Numbered from the stretch's first letter, positions 1-8,934 are shown. The stretch is DNA of 51,645 bases from Rhizobium sp. Q54 (GCA_945861155.1 CAMATN010000020.1:1-51645), one strand, 5' to 3'. The notes: a model not told the origin generated them from the sequence alone. Program-made: numbers and translations.

Positions 1-22
1 CCCGGCCTTCGCCGGGACGACA
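1..22. repeat. half of a REP-type palindrome cut by the window edge
   Basis: The first bases (CCCGGCCTTCGCCGGGACGA) match the right arm of the palindromic repeats at 34336-34464 and 40647-40707 (TTCGCCGGGATGAC). The partner arm presumably lies before the window. The rest of 1-109 shows nothing else recognisable. Confidence 0.6.
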
Positions 23-109
23 ATAGCGGGAGCAGGCATCCGCTTGCCTTAGCCCGGCCGATCCTTCACCCTCCGCGCCGCCTGATTTGGTTTGCGGTGC
101 GATTGGTTG

Positions 110-1978
110 ATGGTTGTCGAATTCGCGGTTCAAGACCTCGCGGGAATCGAGCCCGGAGCGGAGCTCCCGGCGCCGCTTCATTGGGAGGTGCTGAGCCGGC
201 TCGAAAAGGGCGCCGTTGGAACGCGGGAGCCGGACGGTTCGGTCGGCATCCGCCGCTCGGAACCGGCCGGATGCGTGTTGTACGGACCCTATTGGCAGCT
301 GCCGGCCGGGCGTTATCGCCTGAGCTTCGACTGCCGGATCGGCCCTGCCCGCTACCATTCGCAGCCGTTGCTCGGCGTCGAAGTGATTCTCCTCAACCGG
401 GTGCAGCACGCCTGGCGGGATTTTACCGCCGCGGAACTCGCGGCGGGATCGGGCTCGGTCGTCTTCGACGTTTCCGACGAGGTCAGCCGGGAGGCCCGCA
501 ACGAAGGCCGCTTCGAGTTTCGCTTCTTCCATCTCGGCACGGCCGATTTCGCGATAACCGCCGGCCATCTGACCCGTATCGAGCCGGACGACGCGCCGCC
601 AGCCACAAACCAAACGTGGCGAATGCTCGGCCGGCTGCAAAAATCGCTGATCGGCAGACGACACGCGGATGGCAGCGTCAGCGTGCGGCGCCGCGGCCGG
701 GCCGGCGTATTGCTGTACGGCGGATGGCCCTATCTGCGGCTGCCGCGCGGCCGCTACCGGCTACGCATTGCCGCGGGGTGTCGGGTGTCGCCCGGCGTAT
801 CGGGCGCCTCGCGGCCGGTGCTCGCGGTCGAGATCGTCGGTTACAGCCGATGGCGCGACCGCGGGCTGCTGCGCGCGGCGTTGAGCGCGGGCAGGCCGCG
901 CGGCGGCGAACGGGTCCGGCGCGAATTGACCGGCGATCAATTCGCCAGCGGTATCGCCGATGTCGAATTCACGGTGCCGACCGAGCTCAGCCTCGATTCC
1001 GGCGGCGATGCGCCCTACGAGTTCCGGCTGTTCGATCTCGGCAACGCCGATCTGACGATCGAGGCGGTCGATCTACAGCTTCTGGATACCGGCGAGACGA
1101 TTGTCGGGTACGGCGACTCGCTCGAATCTGTCGCGCCGTCGGCGCCTGCCGTCCATGGCGTGCGGCGCAAGAACATCGTGCTGATCGGCAACTGCCAATC
1201 GGAAATCGTCCGGCAGGGTTTTACCCGCGTCGAGAGCCTCAACGAGCAGTTTCACGCGACCTATCATTTCGTGACATTGCCGACCAACCTCTACGAATTT
1301 GCCCGGCGCGACCTCGATGCGGCCGATATCCTGCTGGTCCAGGACATCCGCGACTGGGAAAATTTCGCGTTGCGGGATTGCATCCGGCCCGGCATCGAGA
1401 CCATCAAGTTTCCCGGGGTGCGTTGTGCCTCGCTGTGGCCGTTCGACGGCTGGAACGGCCCCGGCGACAGCGAGGCCACGCAGCGCGAGGCACCCAATTT
1501 GACCTTCGCCTATCTCGACGGGCTGCTCGCCCGCCTGCGCCAGGAGATCCCGGACAAGGAACAACGCTTTCGCGCCTATCGCGCGCTCGATTACCCGGGC
1601 ATCGTCAATTACCGGCGCCTGCATGATTTCGAGGAGCGGCGCCTCCACGCGATGGACCGGAAATTCGATATCGAGATCGGCGCCTATATTCTCGATCAGT
1701 TCCGCAAGCGCCGCATCTTTCATACCACCGTGCGCCCGAACCGCCAGGTGCTCGACATGCTGATGCAGTACATTCTGCGCTCGATCGGGGTGCGCGGCCG
1801 GCATCCGCTGCCAGAGCATATCGAGGCGCTGCTGCGCAACCCGCAAGTGCCGGTGCATCCCAAGGTCGCGCGCGAACTCGGGGTCAAATGGGCCGACGAG
1901 AAGACCCGCTACCTGCACGGCGGCCGGGAGGTGACATGGGAAACCTACATCCGCAGCTATATCGAGCATTACGGCTGA
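110..1978 (+). CDS. WcbI-like polysaccharide biosynthesis protein with duplicated N-terminal module
   Basis: This 622-residue protein has three parts. Two related modules lie at about residues 20-150 and 165-330; each contains a conserved core of the type L-x-R-L-x-K ... DGSV-x-(I/V)-R-R ... G-R-Y-R-L, so the N-terminal half looks like a tandem duplication with a beta-sandwich feel. From about residue 350 a WcbI-type domain begins with IVLIGNCQSE, the hallmark GNCQ motif of the family, followed by an LLVQ segment. WcbI was described in Burkholderia capsule synthesis and is a putative acyl/acetyl transferase fold; the substrate here is unknown. The in-frame TTG at 92 is an alternative start, but ATG 110 is preferred although its ribosome-binding site is weak. 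It is followed closely by a TIM-barrel gene and an FkbM methyltransferase in the same direction, suggesting a small glycan or natural-product modification operon. Confidence 0.8.
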   Translation: MVVEFAVQDLAGIEPGAELPAPLHWEVLSRLEKGAVGTREPDGSVGIRRSEPAGCVLYGPYWQLPAGRYRLSFDCRIGPARYHSQPLLGVEVILLNRVQHAWRDFTAAELAAGSGSVVFDVSDEVSREARNEGRFEFRFFHLGTADFAITAGHLTRIEPDDAPPATNQTWRMLGRLQKSLIGRRHADGSVSVRRRGRAGVLLYGGWPYLRLPRGRYRLRIAAGCRVSPGVSGASRPVLAVEIVGYSRWRDRGLLRAALSAGRPRGGERVRRELTGDQFASGIADVEFTVPTELSLDSGGDAPYEFRLFDLGNADLTIEAVDLQLLDTGETIVGYGDSLESVAPSAPAVHGVRRKNIVLIGNCQSEIVRQGFTRVESLNEQFHATYHFVTLPTNLYEFARRDLDAADILLVQDIRDWENFALRDCIRPGIETIKFPGVRCASLWPFDGWNGPGDSEATQREAPNLTFAYLDGLLARLRQEIPDKEQRFRAYRALDYPGIVNYRRLHDFEERRLHAMDRKFDIEIGAYILDQFRKRRIFHTTVRPNRQVLDMLMQYILRSIGVRGRHPLPEHIEALLRNPQVPVHPKVARELGVKWADEKTRYLHGGREVTWETYIRSYIEHYG

Positions 1979-2003
1979 GCCTCAAGCGTAACGGAGAGCA
2001 GCG

Positions 2004-2837
2004 ATGAACCTGCACGATCGCATCGGCATCGATATCGGGCGCAAGCTGCCGCTCGAAGACGCGGTCGCCTGGGCGGCCAGGCACCAGGTGCGGTTTATCG
2101 ACGTCCAGCTCGACACCGGCGCCAACGCGCTCGGGACGATCGACGAGCGGCGCGCCTCGATGCTGCGGGCCGAACGCGAGCGGCACGGCATCCATCTCGG
2201 CCTCCATACCGCCTCGGCCGTCAATGTCGCCGAATACGCGCCGTTTGTCGGCGAGGCCGTCGAGCGCTACCTCGAAGCCTATGTCAACGCCGCGTGCCTG
2301 CTCGGCGCCGAGTGGATTGTCGTCCATGCCGGGTTTCACTTCACGTCGGACCGCGAGCAGCGCATGCGGGCCGGGCGCGACCGGATCGAGCGAATCGCCG
2401 CCTATGCCGAGCGCAAGGGCGCGGTCATCCTGCTCGAAAACCTGAACAAGGAGCCCGCCGACGCCGAGGTCCACTACCTCGCCCACACGGTCGAGGAGTG
2501 GCGGTATTATGTCGAGGCGATCCGCTCGCCCGCCTTCCGGCTGTCGTTCACGGCCAACCACGCGCATCTGGTGCCAGAAGGGGTCGCCGGCTTTGTCGAT
2601 GCGATCGACTTCGCCCAAGTCGCCGAGGTGCGGCTCGCCGATTGCTTCCGCAACGGTCACGAGGTCCACCTGAAGCCCGGCGCCGGCGATCTCGACTTCA
2701 CCGACATGTTCCGCCGGGTCGAGGGCAAGGGCTTTCGCGGCCACTACATGAACGCGTTCGGCTCGCTCGACGATATGCTCGCCGGCCGCGAGGAGCTGGT
2801 GCGCCTGGCCGGGATCGCCGGCATCGCCGGCACCTAA
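2004..2837 (+). CDS. sugar phosphate isomerase/epimerase-type TIM-barrel protein
   Basis: The 277-residue protein has the fold signature of the xylose isomerase-like TIM barrel family (AP endonuclease 2 superfamily). Candidate metal ligands typical of the family are visible: a His in LGLHTAS, an His in VVHAGFHF, the Glu of ILLENLNKE, the His of FTANHAHL, and late His residues in GHEVHLKPG and GHYMN. Members isomerise or epimerise sugars or process inositol-like compounds; the substrate cannot be read from the sequence. A good ribosome-binding site (ACGGAGAG) precedes the ATG. It lies 25 bases after the WcbI-like gene and 6 bases before the FkbM methyltransferase gene, so the three are probably co-transcribed. 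Confidence 0.8.
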   Translation: MNLHDRIGIDIGRKLPLEDAVAWAARHQVRFIDVQLDTGANALGTIDERRASMLRAERERHGIHLGLHTASAVNVAEYAPFVGEAVERYLEAYVNAACLLGAEWIVVHAGFHFTSDREQRMRAGRDRIERIAAYAERKGAVILLENLNKEPADAEVHYLAHTVEEWRYYVEAIRSPAFRLSFTANHAHLVPEGVAGFVDAIDFAQVAEVRLADCFRNGHEVHLKPGAGDLDFTDMFRRVEGKGFRGHYMNAFGSLDDMLAGREELVRLAGIAGIAGT

Positions 2838-2843
2838 CATCGG

Positions 2844-3752
2844 ATGAGATGGGCGCGGGCCCTATTAAAATCGGCCCTGTCGCTGCCATTTGCCGGAAGC
2901 GGCGGGCTCGACCGGCTCGACATCGGCGAGTTCGCCTATCGCTCGAAGCGCACGCTCGAAGCATTGTGCCGGGCCCGGGCGCAGCCGGTCTATGTCGGCG
3001 GGAATGAGGGGCTGTGCCGCATTCTCGGGCGCTACAAGCTCTATGTCGATACGCGCGACCGGGGCCTGTGCGCGCATTTGCTGCTCGACGGCTTCTGGGA
3101 GATGGGGCTGACGATGTACATGGCCCGGCAGGTCCGCCCGGGCATGGTCGCGATCGATGTCGGCGCCAATTTCGGCTATTACACGATCCTGCTCGGCGCG
3201 CTGGTCGGGGAAGGCGGGCATGTCCACGCGATCGAGCCGGCCCCGGCGACCGCGGCGATGCTGCGCCGCTCGGTCGAGCTCAACGGCTTCCAGGATTTTA
3301 CGACAATCATCGAGGCCGCCGCCGGGGCGAGCGACGGTGCCGGGTCGTTGCTTTACGTCCCCGACCGCGAACCCAAGAACGCGACCATCGTCGGCTCGCC
3401 CGACTCGGTCGATTCGAGCGCCGGCACGCTGCACAAGGTGGCCGGAGCGCGCATCGACGCGCTGATGGCCGAGCAGCCCCGCATCGATGTCGTCAAGATC
3501 GACGCCGAGGGCGCCGAGGAGGCGATTATCGCCGGGATGCTCGCGACATTGCGGCGCGACAAGCCGCTTCTGGTCCTGGAGTTCAACGCGGCGCGGGCGC
3601 GCGACCCCGCCGGGCTGCTGGCGACGATCGGCGACATCTACGGCGCGCCGCGCTATCTCGACATTCAGGGAAACGTGCTTGAAACAACCCCGGCCCGGCT
3701 GGTGCGAGAACGGATCGGCAGCGACTGGCTGCTGGTTTTCGGCCGCGGTTGA
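2844..3752 (+). CDS. FkbM family SAM-dependent methyltransferase
   Basis: The 302-residue protein carries the FkbM domain at about residues 100-285. The SAM-binding motif I is IDVGANFGYYT, followed by the acidic loop HAIEPAPATA and the characteristic VVKIDAEGAE segment. FkbM enzymes O-methylate hydroxyl groups of sugars or polyketides, which fits the neighbouring WcbI-like and TIM-barrel genes. The first 90 residues are outside the core domain. The start is not backed by a clear Shine-Dalgarno; a second ATG lies 5 bases downstream in another frame. A palindromic repeat begins 25 bases after the stop and may act as the operon's 3' end. Confidence 0.85.
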   Translation: MRWARALLKSALSLPFAGSGGLDRLDIGEFAYRSKRTLEALCRARAQPVYVGGNEGLCRILGRYKLYVDTRDRGLCAHLLLDGFWEMGLTMYMARQVRPGMVAIDVGANFGYYTILLGALVGEGGHVHAIEPAPATAAMLRRSVELNGFQDFTTIIEAAAGASDGAGSLLYVPDREPKNATIVGSPDSVDSSAGTLHKVAGARIDALMAEQPRIDVVKIDAEGAEEAIIAGMLATLRRDKPLLVLEFNAARARDPAGLLATIGDIYGAPRYLDIQGNVLETTPARLVRERIGSDWLLVFGRG

Positions 3753-3776
3753 TTACGTCGCCGGGATAGGCGCTGT

Positions 3777-3889
3777 GCGTCCTTCGAGACGCCCGCTGCG
3801 CGGGCTCCTCAGGATGACGCTCTTTCTTAATGCCATCAAAGGTTTGCGTCATCCTGAGGAGCGCCCGAAGGGCGCGTCTCGAAGGACGC
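3777..3889. repeat. REP-type inverted repeat, family A
   Basis: Two long arms face each other: GCGTCCTTCGAGACGC with GGCTCCTCAGGATGACGC on the left, and the reverse complement on the right, separated by an AT-richer loop. Each arm also contains its own small palindrome. A degraded half copy occurs at 32226-32259. This type of repeat is widespread in alphaproteobacterial intergenic regions. Confidence 0.85.
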
Positions 3890-3933
3890 GAAATGCCGAT
3901 GCAGCGGGTCTTTTGCCAGCCCCTTGGAGTGGT

Positions 3934-4734
3934 TCACAAGCCTGCGGGCTCCACATCGAGCCGCACCGCGATCCCGTCGAGTTCCGGTTTCGGCGCCTTG
4001 TAGCGCTGCAACACCAGCGGGTCGTGGCCGGGGATCACATGCGCGGGCGAGGTCGCGAGCCGCTTGACGGTGGCGAACCCTTCGAGCATGTCGCCGACAT
4101 TGTAGACCGTGGCATAGGCCCGCATCTGCTCGAAATTGGCGTAGAAATGCGAGGCGTCGGATGCCAGCACGACCCAGCCGCGCGCGGTCTTGACCCGCAT
4201 GACCTGGAGCCCGTTGGTATGGCCGCCGACATGGTGGACGGTGATGCCGGGCGCGATCTCGCCGACCCCGTCATGAAACCTGACGCGATCCTGGAACAGG
4301 CGGTCGACCATCGCCGTGACATCCGCCGCCTCGAACGAGCGGCGCATATCGCGGTGGCACATGCAGCGCCCGGTGCAGAACGCCATCTCGCGGTCCTGCA
4401 GGTGAAATGTCGCGTTCGGGAACAAATCGTTATTGCCGGCATGGTCGTAATGCATGTGGCTGATGACGACGTCCGCGACATTGGCCGGGTCGACGCCGAT
4501 CGCGAGGAGCCCGTCTCGCGGCGCAAGCAGGAACTCGCGCCCGCGCTTCCTGGCCATCGCCTCGTCGAAGCCGGTGTCGAACACCAGCGTGCGGTTCTCG
4601 CCGACGACAGCCCACACGAAATAATCGAGCGGCATCGGCCCGTCATGCGGATCGCCGCCGTAAAAATTATCGCTCGCGCGGCGATGGTGATGCGCATAGC
4701 GCACCGCGTAGATCTCGTAGGTATCGCTGCTCAC
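3934..4734 (-). CDS. metallo-beta-lactamase fold hydrolase, N-acyl homoserine lactonase-like
   Basis: The 266-residue protein shows the di-metal signature of the superfamily: H93-x-H95-x-D97-H98 in SHMHYDHAGN, then His172 in GGHTNG, Asp193 in ASDASHFY and a late His in IPGHDPLV. The spacing and the GGHTNG(L)Q pattern resemble lactonases of the AttM/AiiA group, which open acyl-homoserine lactone rings; other lactone substrates are possible. The GTG start has a GGGAG site about 8 bases upstream. It starts 21 bases after the stop of the LVIVD beta-propeller gene, so the two are probably one transcript. Confidence 0.8.
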   Translation of the reverse strand: MSSDTYEIYAVRYAHHHRRASDNFYGGDPHDGPMPLDYFVWAVVGENRTLVFDTGFDEAMARKRGREFLLAPRDGLLAIGVDPANVADVVISHMHYDHAGNNDLFPNATFHLQDREMAFCTGRCMCHRDMRRSFEAADVTAMVDRLFQDRVRFHDGVGEIAPGITVHHVGGHTNGLQVMRVKTARGWVVLASDASHFYANFEQMRAYATVYNVGDMLEGFATVKRLATSPAHVIPGHDPLVLQRYKAPKPELDGIAVRLDVEPAGL

Positions 4735-4755
4735 GCGCGTTCTCCCTGCGTCCCC

Positions 4756-5874
4756 TCACCCGCGGTATTCGATGATGTCGAGGCCGTTCAGGCGGTCGAT
4801 CAGGTAGACGAGACCGCGCTCCTTATCGACGAACACGTCGTTCGATTGCACGATCGACTGGCCGGCGCCGGGGGTCGGCATGAAATGATCGACCTCGTCG
4901 GGGCGGTACGGGTTCGAGATGTCGACCGCGCGCAGGCCGCCGCCGAACCAAGTCACCAGGATGATGTTGCCGTTGACGGTTTCCTGCGGCTGGTGCGCGC
5001 CGAACCAGCAATCGCGGTTGAACGGCTCGTCATGCGGCACCCGCCACGTCGCGACCGGCACCGGGTGGCGCTCGTCGGTGATGTCGACGATCCACATGAA
5101 GGCGTTGGGCGACGGGGTCAGCCGGTCCGACACCTCCTCGTCGGTGACGACGGCGATCTTGCGGCCCATCAATTCGTGCGGGATCGGCAATACCGTGTGG
5201 GTCGGGCACGGGTAGGGCGGGCTCCAGTCGAGGCCGCTGACATAAGCCGGGTGGCGGATGTCGTCGATATCGAGGATCACGAACCCACCGTGCCAATAGC
5301 TGGTATAAAGCCGGTTGCCGCGGCGCAGCGGATGATGGCAGCGGTGCCGCCGTCCCTCCCAGGTCGCCTGCTCGCCGCCGGCCGCCCACTGCCCCGGCAT
5401 CCACCATTTCGCGATCGCCTCGGGCTTGGTCGGGTCGGCAAGGTCGAGGATCACGACGATGTCGCCGACGAACCCCTCTTCTTCCGAGGAAATATACGCG
5501 TAGGCGCCGTCCGAATCGAAACGGTGCGAGCCCTGCGATTTGTAATGCCCGATCGGGCGCGGGTTGCCGCGGTCCTTGATGTCGTAGATGCGGATGCCGC
5601 CTTCGAAATCGGCCGGGCGCTCGCCCATCGTGGCGCGGAACAGCTCGTTATTGACGAGCATGATGTCGCCATGCACCCGCACCTTGTGCGAATGGGTATG
5701 CGCCGGCAGCGACACCTGCCCGACGATTTCGGGGCGGCGCGGATCGGACACGTCGATGATCGAGGTGCCGTGCGGCGGGTGCATGTGGCCGACAAAGGCG
5801 TAATTGCCTTCCGCGACGACCTGACCGCCGCCGGGAATGTCGAGCTTCGCGAGGTGGTGGAGCAGCGCGGCCAT
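4756..5874 (-). CDS. LVIVD-repeat beta-propeller protein (copy 1)
   Basis: I chose the ATG at 5874 (372 residues), which has GGAAGGGG upstream; the frame stays open far further, but that extension is antisense to dgcN and not credible. The protein is built from repeats of the form hydrophobic-hydrophobic-D-(I/V)-(S/T)-(D/N)-P-x-x-P, as in IIDVSDPRRPEIVG, AVDISNPYRPDEVD and WIVDITDERHPVPV, typical of LVIVD propellers. Conserved His pairs (HTHSHK, PTHTVL, FGAHQP) recur at matching places in the second copy at 37737-38975, hinting at a metal or cofactor site. No signal peptide is seen. The downstream partner is the lactonase-fold gene. Biochemical function is unknown. Confidence 0.8.
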   Translation of the reverse strand: MAALLHHLAKLDIPGGGQVVAEGNYAFVGHMHPPHGTSIIDVSDPRRPEIVGQVSLPAHTHSHKVRVHGDIMLVNNELFRATMGERPADFEGGIRIYDIKDRGNPRPIGHYKSQGSHRFDSDGAYAYISSEEEGFVGDIVVILDLADPTKPEAIAKWWMPGQWAAGGEQATWEGRRHRCHHPLRRGNRLYTSYWHGGFVILDIDDIRHPAYVSGLDWSPPYPCPTHTVLPIPHELMGRKIAVVTDEEVSDRLTPSPNAFMWIVDITDERHPVPVATWRVPHDEPFNRDCWFGAHQPQETVNGNIILVTWFGGGLRAVDISNPYRPDEVDHFMPTPGAGQSIVQSNDVFVDKERGLVYLIDRLNGLDIIEYRG

Positions 5875-6087
5875 CCTGGCATCCCCTTCCGATCGTTGCT
5901 GCCGGACGCTACCACGGCCGGGCTGGGTTCTACAGTCGTCATGCCCGCCTGCCGGGAAAGGGTAATGCTGCCGAGCTTGCCGCAGGTCTTCCCCGGCCGC
6001 CGGCAACCGGCCGCGAAGGGCTTTCGCGCACCGGCGCTCTTCCCTAAGATCGGGAGCGGCAAGAGCCCGCTCAAAAGGGGTTAGGCT

Positions 6088-7089
6088 GTGACCCTCCGCA
6101 CTCCGTACCTGCTGTTTATCGGCGATGCTCCCGACCAGCTCGCGGCCAAGACCGCCCACGGCATCGCGTTCTGGCGCCCCGAGATTTCGGTCGGCCAGTT
6201 CCGGCTGCCCGGCTGCAACGCCGATCTCGGCATTCCGGACATGAATATCGAGGAAGCCGCTGCTGCCGGGGTCAAGACCGTCATCGTCGGCACGACCAAT
6301 CGCGGCGGCGTTCTCGGCGAGGGCTGGGAGGGCCTCTTGGTGCGGGCGCTCGAACTCGGCATGGATCTGGCGAGCGGCCTGCACCACCGCCTGACGGACA
6401 TACCGGCGTTGCGTGAAGCCGCGGCGCGGTGCGGCCGGCAGATCGCCGATGTGCGCCATCCGACCCGCGAATTCGCGGTCGGCAACGGCATCAAGCGGCC
6501 GGGCAAGCGGCTTTTGACGGTCGGCACCGACTGCTCGATCGGCAAGATGTTCACCGCGCTGGCGCTCAAAAAGGAGATGCGGGCGCGCGGCATCAACGCC
6601 GATTTCCGCGCCACCGGCCAGACCGGGATCTTCATTGCCGGCGACGGCGTGTCGATCGACGCGGTCGTCTCCGATTTCGTGTCGGGCGCGGTCGAGTGGC
6701 TGTGTCCGGAAAACGACCCCGACCACTGGGATTTGATCGAGGGCCAGGGCTCGCTGTTCCATGCCTCCTATGCCGGGGTGACCCTCGGCCTCATTCACGG
6801 CGCGCAGCCCGACGCGCTGGTGATGTGCCACGAGCCGACCCGCAAGCACATGCGCGGGTTGCCGACCTATAAGCTGCCCGACCTCGGAATATGCATCGCG
6901 CGCAATGTCGAGGCGGCGCAGCTGACCAATCCGGCGGCGGTCTGCGTCGGGGTCAGCGTCAATAGCGGCGCGCTCGACGCCGCGGCGGCCCGCGATTACC
7001 TGCGCCGCACCGAGGACGAAACAGGCCTGCCCTGCGTCGATCCGGTGCGCACCGGGATCGGCGGGATCGTCGACCGGCTGCTCCGCTAA
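6088..7089 (+). CDS. dgcN: DUF1611 protein, DgcN-type N-acetyltransferase of D-glutamate catabolism
   Basis: The 333-residue protein is a full-length DUF1611 member: N-terminal DNA-mimic-like Rossmann part, then a P-loop-like VGTDCSIGKM at about residues 146-155, ATGQTGIFIAG, and LIEGQGSLFH. From memory of the family, DgcN N-acetylates D-glutamate and works with the epimerase DgcA, and the next gene is exactly such an enolase-superfamily epimerase 5 bases away. The start is GTG with AAAAGGGG upstream. The pair would convert D-Glu to N-acetyl-D-Glu and then to N-acetyl-L-Glu. The assignment to D-Glu rather than another amino acid or dipeptide is inference from the gene pair. Confidence 0.8.
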   Translation: MTLRTPYLLFIGDAPDQLAAKTAHGIAFWRPEISVGQFRLPGCNADLGIPDMNIEEAAAAGVKTVIVGTTNRGGVLGEGWEGLLVRALELGMDLASGLHHRLTDIPALREAAARCGRQIADVRHPTREFAVGNGIKRPGKRLLTVGTDCSIGKMFTALALKKEMRARGINADFRATGQTGIFIAGDGVSIDAVVSDFVSGAVEWLCPENDPDHWDLIEGQGSLFHASYAGVTLGLIHGAQPDALVMCHEPTRKHMRGLPTYKLPDLGICIARNVEAAQLTNPAAVCVGVSVNSGALDAAAARDYLRRTEDETGLPCVDPVRTGIGGIVDRLLR

Positions 7090-7094
7090 CCGGC

Positions 7095-8087
7095 ATGGCG
7101 CCGTCGCCGCAGCGACTTAGCGTGACCCGCCGGACTTGGCCGCTGGCCCAGCCGTTCGCGATCTCGCGCGGCAGCAAAACCACCGCCGAAGTCGTGGTCG
7201 CCGAGATCTTCGACGGCGACTCGCGCGGCCGCGGCGAATGCGTGCCGTATCCGCGCTATGGCGAGACCGTCGACAGCGTCGTGCAGGCGATCGAGAACAT
7301 GCGCGGCGCGGTCTTTTCCGGGCTCGATCGCGAGGCCCTGCAGCGCGCGATGCCGCCGGGCGCCGCCCGCAACGCGCTCGACGCCGCGTTCTGGGATATC
7401 GACGCGAAGCGGGACAACCGCCGCGCCGCCGATTTCGCCGGGATCGCGGCGATGCAGCCGCTGGTCACCGCCTATACGCTGAGCCTCGATACGCCCGAAC
7501 GGATGGGCGCGGCCGCGGCGGCGCAGCGCGACCGGCCGCTGCTCAAGCTCAAGCTGAGCGGCGACGGCGATGTCGAGCGGGTTCGCGCGGTGCGCCGCGC
7601 CGCCCCCGCCGCACGGCTGATCGTCGACGCCAACGAGGGCTGGAGCGAGCGTCATTTGACCGAAATAATGCCGGCCCTCGCCGAGCTCGGGGTCGTGCTG
7701 ATCGAGCAGCCGCTGCCGGCCGGCGCCGACGACGCGCTGGCAAGCCTCGCGCATCCGATCCCGATCTGCGCCGACGAATCGTGCCACACCAGCGCCGACC
7801 TCGACCGGCTCGTCGGCAAATACGACGCGGTCAACATCAAGCTCGACAAATCCGGCGGGCTGACCGAGGCATTGGCGCTCGCCGAGGCGGCGGCGGCGCG
7901 CGGCTTTGCGATCATGGTCGGCTGCATGATCGGCACCTCGCTGGCGATGGCGCCGGCGATGCTGGTGGCGCAGCTTGCCAGCTTCGTCGACCTCGACGCG
8001 CCGCTGCTGCTCGCCTCCGACCGGGTGCCGGGGCTGCGCTACGACGGCAGCACGGTCTACCCGCCCGAGCGGGCGCTGTGGGGCTGA
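7095..8087 (+). CDS. dgcA: N-acetyl-D-glutamate racemase DgcA / dipeptide epimerase, enolase superfamily
   Basis: The 330-residue protein has the muconate-lactonising/Ala-Glu epimerase layout: capping domain, then a barrel with the catalytic Lys pair in LKLKLSGD (about 150), metal ligands Asp in LIVDANEG (about 177), Glu in LIEQPLP (about 203) and Asp in CADESCH (about 226), and the second catalytic Lys in NIKLDKSGG (about 250). Enzymes with this arrangement racemise the alpha carbon of N-acylated Glu or dipeptides. Its position directly after dgcN favours DgcA over the L-Ala-D/L-Glu peptidoglycan-recycling epimerase, but both are possible from the sequence alone. Confidence 0.82.
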   Translation: MAPSPQRLSVTRRTWPLAQPFAISRGSKTTAEVVVAEIFDGDSRGRGECVPYPRYGETVDSVVQAIENMRGAVFSGLDREALQRAMPPGAARNALDAAFWDIDAKRDNRRAADFAGIAAMQPLVTAYTLSLDTPERMGAAAAAQRDRPLLKLKLSGDGDVERVRAVRRAAPAARLIVDANEGWSERHLTEIMPALAELGVVLIEQPLPAGADDALASLAHPIPICADESCHTSADLDRLVGKYDAVNIKLDKSGGLTEALALAEAAAARGFAIMVGCMIGTSLAMAPAMLVAQLASFVDLDAPLLLASDRVPGLRYDGSTVYPPERALWG

Positions 8088-8743
8088 TCTACGCGCCGGA
8101 GGGGCTCGACGACGGGATCGCGGCGCTCGCCGGCGAGCGCGTGTTTCGCGCCATCATCGAGCGCGCCGGGGCGCCGCGCTTTCGTCGGCGCCGCAACGGC
8201 TTCCCGACGCTGCTGCACATCATCCTCGAACAGCAGGTGTCGATCGACGCCGCCGCGGCGATGCACCGCCGCCTCGCCGGGCTGTGCCAGCCGCTCGCGC
8301 CCGAGACATTCCTGGCGCTTGACGATGCAAGCCTGCGCAGCTGCGGTTTCAGCCGGCAGAAGATGGGCTATGGACGCGGCCTCGCCGAGGCGGTCGCGAC
8401 GGGCCGGTTCGATTTCGCCGCGCTCAACGATGCGTCCGACGACGACGCCCGGGCGAGCCTGATCGCGCTCAAGGGGATCGGCCGGTGGAGCGCGGAAATC
8501 TATCTGATCTTCGCGCTGGGGCGGCCCGACATCTGGCCGGCCGCCGATCTCGGGCTGCAGCTCGCGGTCGCCGAGTGCCTCGGCCTCCCCGATCGCCCGA
8601 AGGAGCCGGCCTTGCGCGATATCGGCGACCAGTGGCAGCCCTGGCGTTCGGTCGCTTCCTGCCTGTTCTGGCAATCCTACCTGCACGCCCGCAACCGCGC
8701 CGCCCCCCAACTGGCCCCGGAACTCTACGCCGCCGGTGGCTGA
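8078..8743 (+). CDS. DNA-3-methyladenine glycosylase II (AlkA/HhH-GPD family)
   Basis: Starting at GTG 8078 the protein is 221 residues. It contains the helix-hairpin-helix LKGIGRWSAE near residue 132 and the Gly/Pro-rich loop leading to AADLGLQ, where the Asp (about 156) matches the catalytic Asp of AlkA. It removes alkylated purines from DNA. Its start overlaps the dgcA stop by 10 bases, which argues for translational coupling; no other start with a better site is visible and an upstream one would run deep into dgcA. It lacks the N-terminal TBP-like domain of E. coli AlkA, as do many short bacterial members. Confidence 0.82.
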   Translation: MGLIYAPEGLDDGIAALAGERVFRAIIERAGAPRFRRRRNGFPTLLHIILEQQVSIDAAAAMHRRLAGLCQPLAPETFLALDDASLRSCGFSRQKMGYGRGLAEAVATGRFDFAALNDASDDDARASLIALKGIGRWSAEIYLIFALGRPDIWPAADLGLQLAVAECLGLPDRPKEPALRDIGDQWQPWRSVASCLFWQSYLHARNRAAPQLAPELYAAGG

Positions 8744-8934
8744 GCGAAAGGCCTCGCCGCAGCGGCGCGGGTCGAGCAGCACCGTCTTCCAGGCCACCGG
8801 CGGGCCGGCACGGGCGGATGCGTCAAAATTACCTCGCCGAATTTGAATCTGGATGCGATTTGCTGCATGACCTCCGCCAACGCTGCAAGGACAGGCAACG
8901 CACCCAAGCAACCGCTCGGTGAAGGAGATTCCAG

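Noticed and set aside
3487-6084. An 865-codon plus-strand frame across the FkbM end, the lactonase and the LVIVD gene
   Set aside because: Antisense to two well-supported reverse genes and running through a REP; composition is that of a shadow frame.
5875-6849. N-terminal extension of the LVIVD protein to 697 residues
   Set aside because: The extension is antisense to dgcN and has no LVIVD repeats; the ATG at 5874 has a good ribosome-binding site.
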